A stretch of 31,776 bases of DNA from Lachnospiraceae bacterium UBA3845 (lineage in GTDB: Bacteria; Bacillota; Clostridia; Lachnospirales; Lachnospiraceae): positions 46,428 to 78,203 of the forward strand of contig DGHP01000145.1 in assembly GCA_002392705.1 (NCBI GenBank). The letters are read 5' to 3'. The notes beneath the pieces are model-generated. The model was not told the DNA's origin and did no database searches. It worked only from the letters and a program-made list of their open reading frames with translations. Position numbers and translations under genes: made by a program. Of the stretch, positions 30,028-31,776 are shown one piece after another. Numbering within the stretch: position 1 is the stretch's first letter; each line of letters opens with the position of its first letter.

Positions 30028-31734
30028 ATGGGAAGAATTGAGGAGAATTACGCACGCTGGTGCGCTCTGGCGTCGGCAGATCCGGATCTTCAGACAGAAC
30101 TCGTATCGATAAAGGACGATCCGTCTGCCGTTGAGGACGCCTTCTACAGGGAGCTGGCCTTTGGAACGGGCGGCCTGAGGGGTGTGATCGGCGCCGGAAC
30201 CAACCGCATGAACGTCTATACTGTCGCAAAAGCTTCCCAGGGTCTTGCAAACTATATTCTGAAGAATTATGCCCCTGACAGGCGCTCCATCGCGGTCAGC
30301 TATGACTCCCGCATCAAATCGGACCTCTTTGCGAAGACTGCGTCCGGCGTATTTGCGGCAAACGGGATCCGGGTTCATATCTATTCCTGCCTGATGCCGA
30401 CGCCCTGCCTTTCCTACGCGGTGCGGGCGCTTCACTGTGCGGCGGGAATCATGATCACGGCTTCCCATAATCCTTCCAGATACAACGGATATAAGGTCTA
30501 CGGCGATGACGGCTGCCAGATCACCACGCAGGCAGCTGCGGACATCCTGAAGGAGATCGAAGCGCTGGATGTCTTTGAAGACGTCCGCCGGGCAGAGTTT
30601 GACGCGGCCTTTGCGGACGGCAGGATCAGCTGGATCCCGGAGCAGATCTATACCGATTTTACCGAGGAGGTAAAGAAGCAGTCCCTGCTCGGGCCGGATG
30701 ACGAGGTGGACCGCAACGTTGCCATTGTATACAGTCCGCTGAACGGAACCGGCCTGAAACCGGTTATGCGTGTGCTGAAGGAGAGCGGGTATCAGAATAT
30801 TACGGTCGTGAAAGAGCAGGAAAAGCCGGACGGCCATTTCCCGACCTGCCCCTACCCGAACCCGGAGATCCGCGAGGCGATGGAGCTGGGCATGAGATAT
30901 GCCGCGGAGCGGCAGGCAGACCTGCTGATGGCGACGGATCCGGACTGTGACAGGGTCGGCATAGCGGTCCGCGAAAAAGATGGAAGCTTCAGGCTTCTGA
31001 GCGGCAATGAAACCGGCATTCTTCTTCTGGATTATATCTGCTCCAGAAGGCAGGCACTCGGGAAGATGCCGGCAGATCCGGTATTTGTCAAGACCATCGT
31101 TACCATGGATATGGCGGAGCGCCTTGCCGCCCATTACGGGGTCCGCACAGTCAACGTCCTGACCGGATTCAAGTTCATCGGGGAGCAGATCGGCCTGCTG
31201 GAGAAACAGGGGAAAGAAGATTCCTATATATTTGGTTTTGAGGAGAGCTACGGATACCTGAGCGGAAGCTATGTCCGGGACAAGGATGCGGTTGACGGCG
31301 TTTTCCTGATCGCGGAGATGTTCAGCTATTATAAGACGCGGGGGATCAGCCTGACGGAGAAACTGCAGGAGCTTTATGATCTCTACGGCTACACCTATAA
31401 TACCCTGCATTCCTTTGAATTTGAGGGATCTGCCGGCTTTGACCGCATGCAGGCGATCATGAAGGACTTCCACGGGAAGGCGGAAAGCGGAGAGACACAG
31501 GCATTCGGCGGACTGAAGGTTCTCGAGATCCAGGATTATTCAAAAGGACTGAACAATCTTCCGAAATCCGATGTTCTGAAATATATGCTGGAAGGGCACA
31601 GCAGCGCAGTGGTCCGTCCGTCCGGGACGGAGCCGAAGCTCAAGCTGTATCTGTCGGTCACGGCGCCTGACAGGGAAGCCGCTCAGGCGATGGAAGAAAA
31701 GCTTGCCGCAGAGCTTGGGCAGGCATTTTCCTGA
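30028..31734 (+). CDS. pgcA: Phosphoglucomutase/phosphomannomutase (alpha-PGM family)
   Basis: This 568-aa four-domain enzyme interconverts hexose-6-phosphate and hexose-1-phosphate. Motifs in order are ELAFGTGGLRG (about 42-52), the phosphoserine loop TASHNP (144-149, Ser146), the metal site DPDCDR (304-309), the sugar-binding FEESYGYLSG (about 404-413) and the phosphate-binding RPSGTEPK (530-537). Pattern and length match Bacillus PgcA. In this cluster it would supply mannose-1-phosphate for ManC, linking ManA to GDP-mannose; phosphoglucomutase activity for UDP-glucose supply is equally typical of the family. GGGAGG lies about nine bases before the ATG. The remaining 42 bases of the window contain GC-rich dyads but no complete terminator. 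Confidence 0.93.
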   Translation: MGRIEENYARWCALASADPDLQTELVSIKDDPSAVEDAFYRELAFGTGGLRGVIGAGTNRMNVYTVAKASQGLANYILKNYAPDRRSIAVSYDSRIKSDLFAKTASGVFAANGIRVHIYSCLMPTPCLSYAVRALHCAAGIMITASHNPSRYNGYKVYGDDGCQITTQAAADILKEIEALDVFEDVRRAEFDAAFADGRISWIPEQIYTDFTEEVKKQSLLGPDDEVDRNVAIVYSPLNGTGLKPVMRVLKESGYQNITVVKEQEKPDGHFPTCPYPNPEIREAMELGMRYAAERQADLLMATDPDCDRVGIAVREKDGSFRLLSGNETGILLLDYICSRRQALGKMPADPVFVKTIVTMDMAERLAAHYGVRTVNVLTGFKFIGEQIGLLEKQGKEDSYIFGFEESYGYLSGSYVRDKDAVDGVFLIAEMFSYYKTRGISLTEKLQELYDLYGYTYNTLHSFEFEGSAGFDRMQAIMKDFHGKAESGETQAFGGLKVLEIQDYSKGLNNLPKSDVLKYMLEGHSSAVVRPSGTEPKLKLYLSVTAPDREAAQAMEEKLAAELGQAFS

Positions 31735-31776
31735 GAGAAGGCCGGCAGCTGCGGCCGCCGGATCTCAGAGAAGACA

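Overview
The window reads as chromosomal DNA of an anaerobic, fairly GC-rich Firmicute, most likely a Lachnospiraceae-type Clostridium relative. The reasons are a FeoA-FeoB fusion with a FeoB-associated Cys-rich peptide, a phosphatase-linked sensory [FeFe]-hydrogenase, DUF4342 and PF06541 proteins, strong AGGAGG-type ribosome sites and sigma-A-like promoters. The assignment is inference from gene families; there is no rRNA or other phylogenetic marker. I see no tRNA, rRNA, CRISPR array, insertion sequence or prophage.

Layout. (1) 17-4663, minus strand: an HD-domain hydrolase coupled to a PF06541 membrane protein, then a ferrous-iron uptake operon of FeoA-FeoB fusion, Cys-rich membrane peptide and membrane-anchored HMA protein, with a clear promoter at one end and a terminator at the other. 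(2) 4916-10963, plus strand: a MATE efflux protein with terminator, a HAD hydrolase, an exported protein built from 11-residue repeats, a GH5 glucanase-like enzyme and a WYL regulator. (3) 11019-12260: a self-contained transcription unit with promoter, yybP-ykoY-type (manganese) riboswitch, overlapping intrinsic terminator, a 77-aa membrane protein, a UBA-like/DUF4342 protein with an acidic Cys-rich insert, and a strong terminator. (4) 12512-16382: a divergent sensory [FeFe]-hydrogenase overlapping a SpoIIE/PP2C phosphatase, followed closely by a Gfo/Idh/MocA oxidoreductase. (5) 16554-19356: an MBOAT O-acyltransferase and its AlgX/AlgJ-like SGNH partner. (6) 19692-31734: a polysaccharide cluster.

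How the genes work together. ManA, a phosphohexomutase, ManC, Gmd and Rmd would carry fructose-6-phosphate through mannose-6-P, mannose-1-P, GDP-mannose and GDP-4-keto-6-deoxymannose to GDP-D-rhamnose. A GT2-GT4 fusion and a GT4 enzyme would build a D-rhamnose-containing glycan, and a Wzm/TagG-like permease would export it. A methyltransferase and a small coiled-coil protein share a short module and may cap or measure the chain. The MBOAT/SGNH pair just upstream could O-acetylate it. No ABC ATPase (Wzt) lies inside the window, although its permease does.

The observations most worth a second look are: the riboswitch driving an unrecognised membrane peptide plus a Cys-rich DUF4342 protein; the hendecad-repeat exported protein; the altered H-cluster motifs of the sensory hydrogenase; and the module shared by the methyltransferase and the coiled-coil protein in a Wzm cluster without Wzt.
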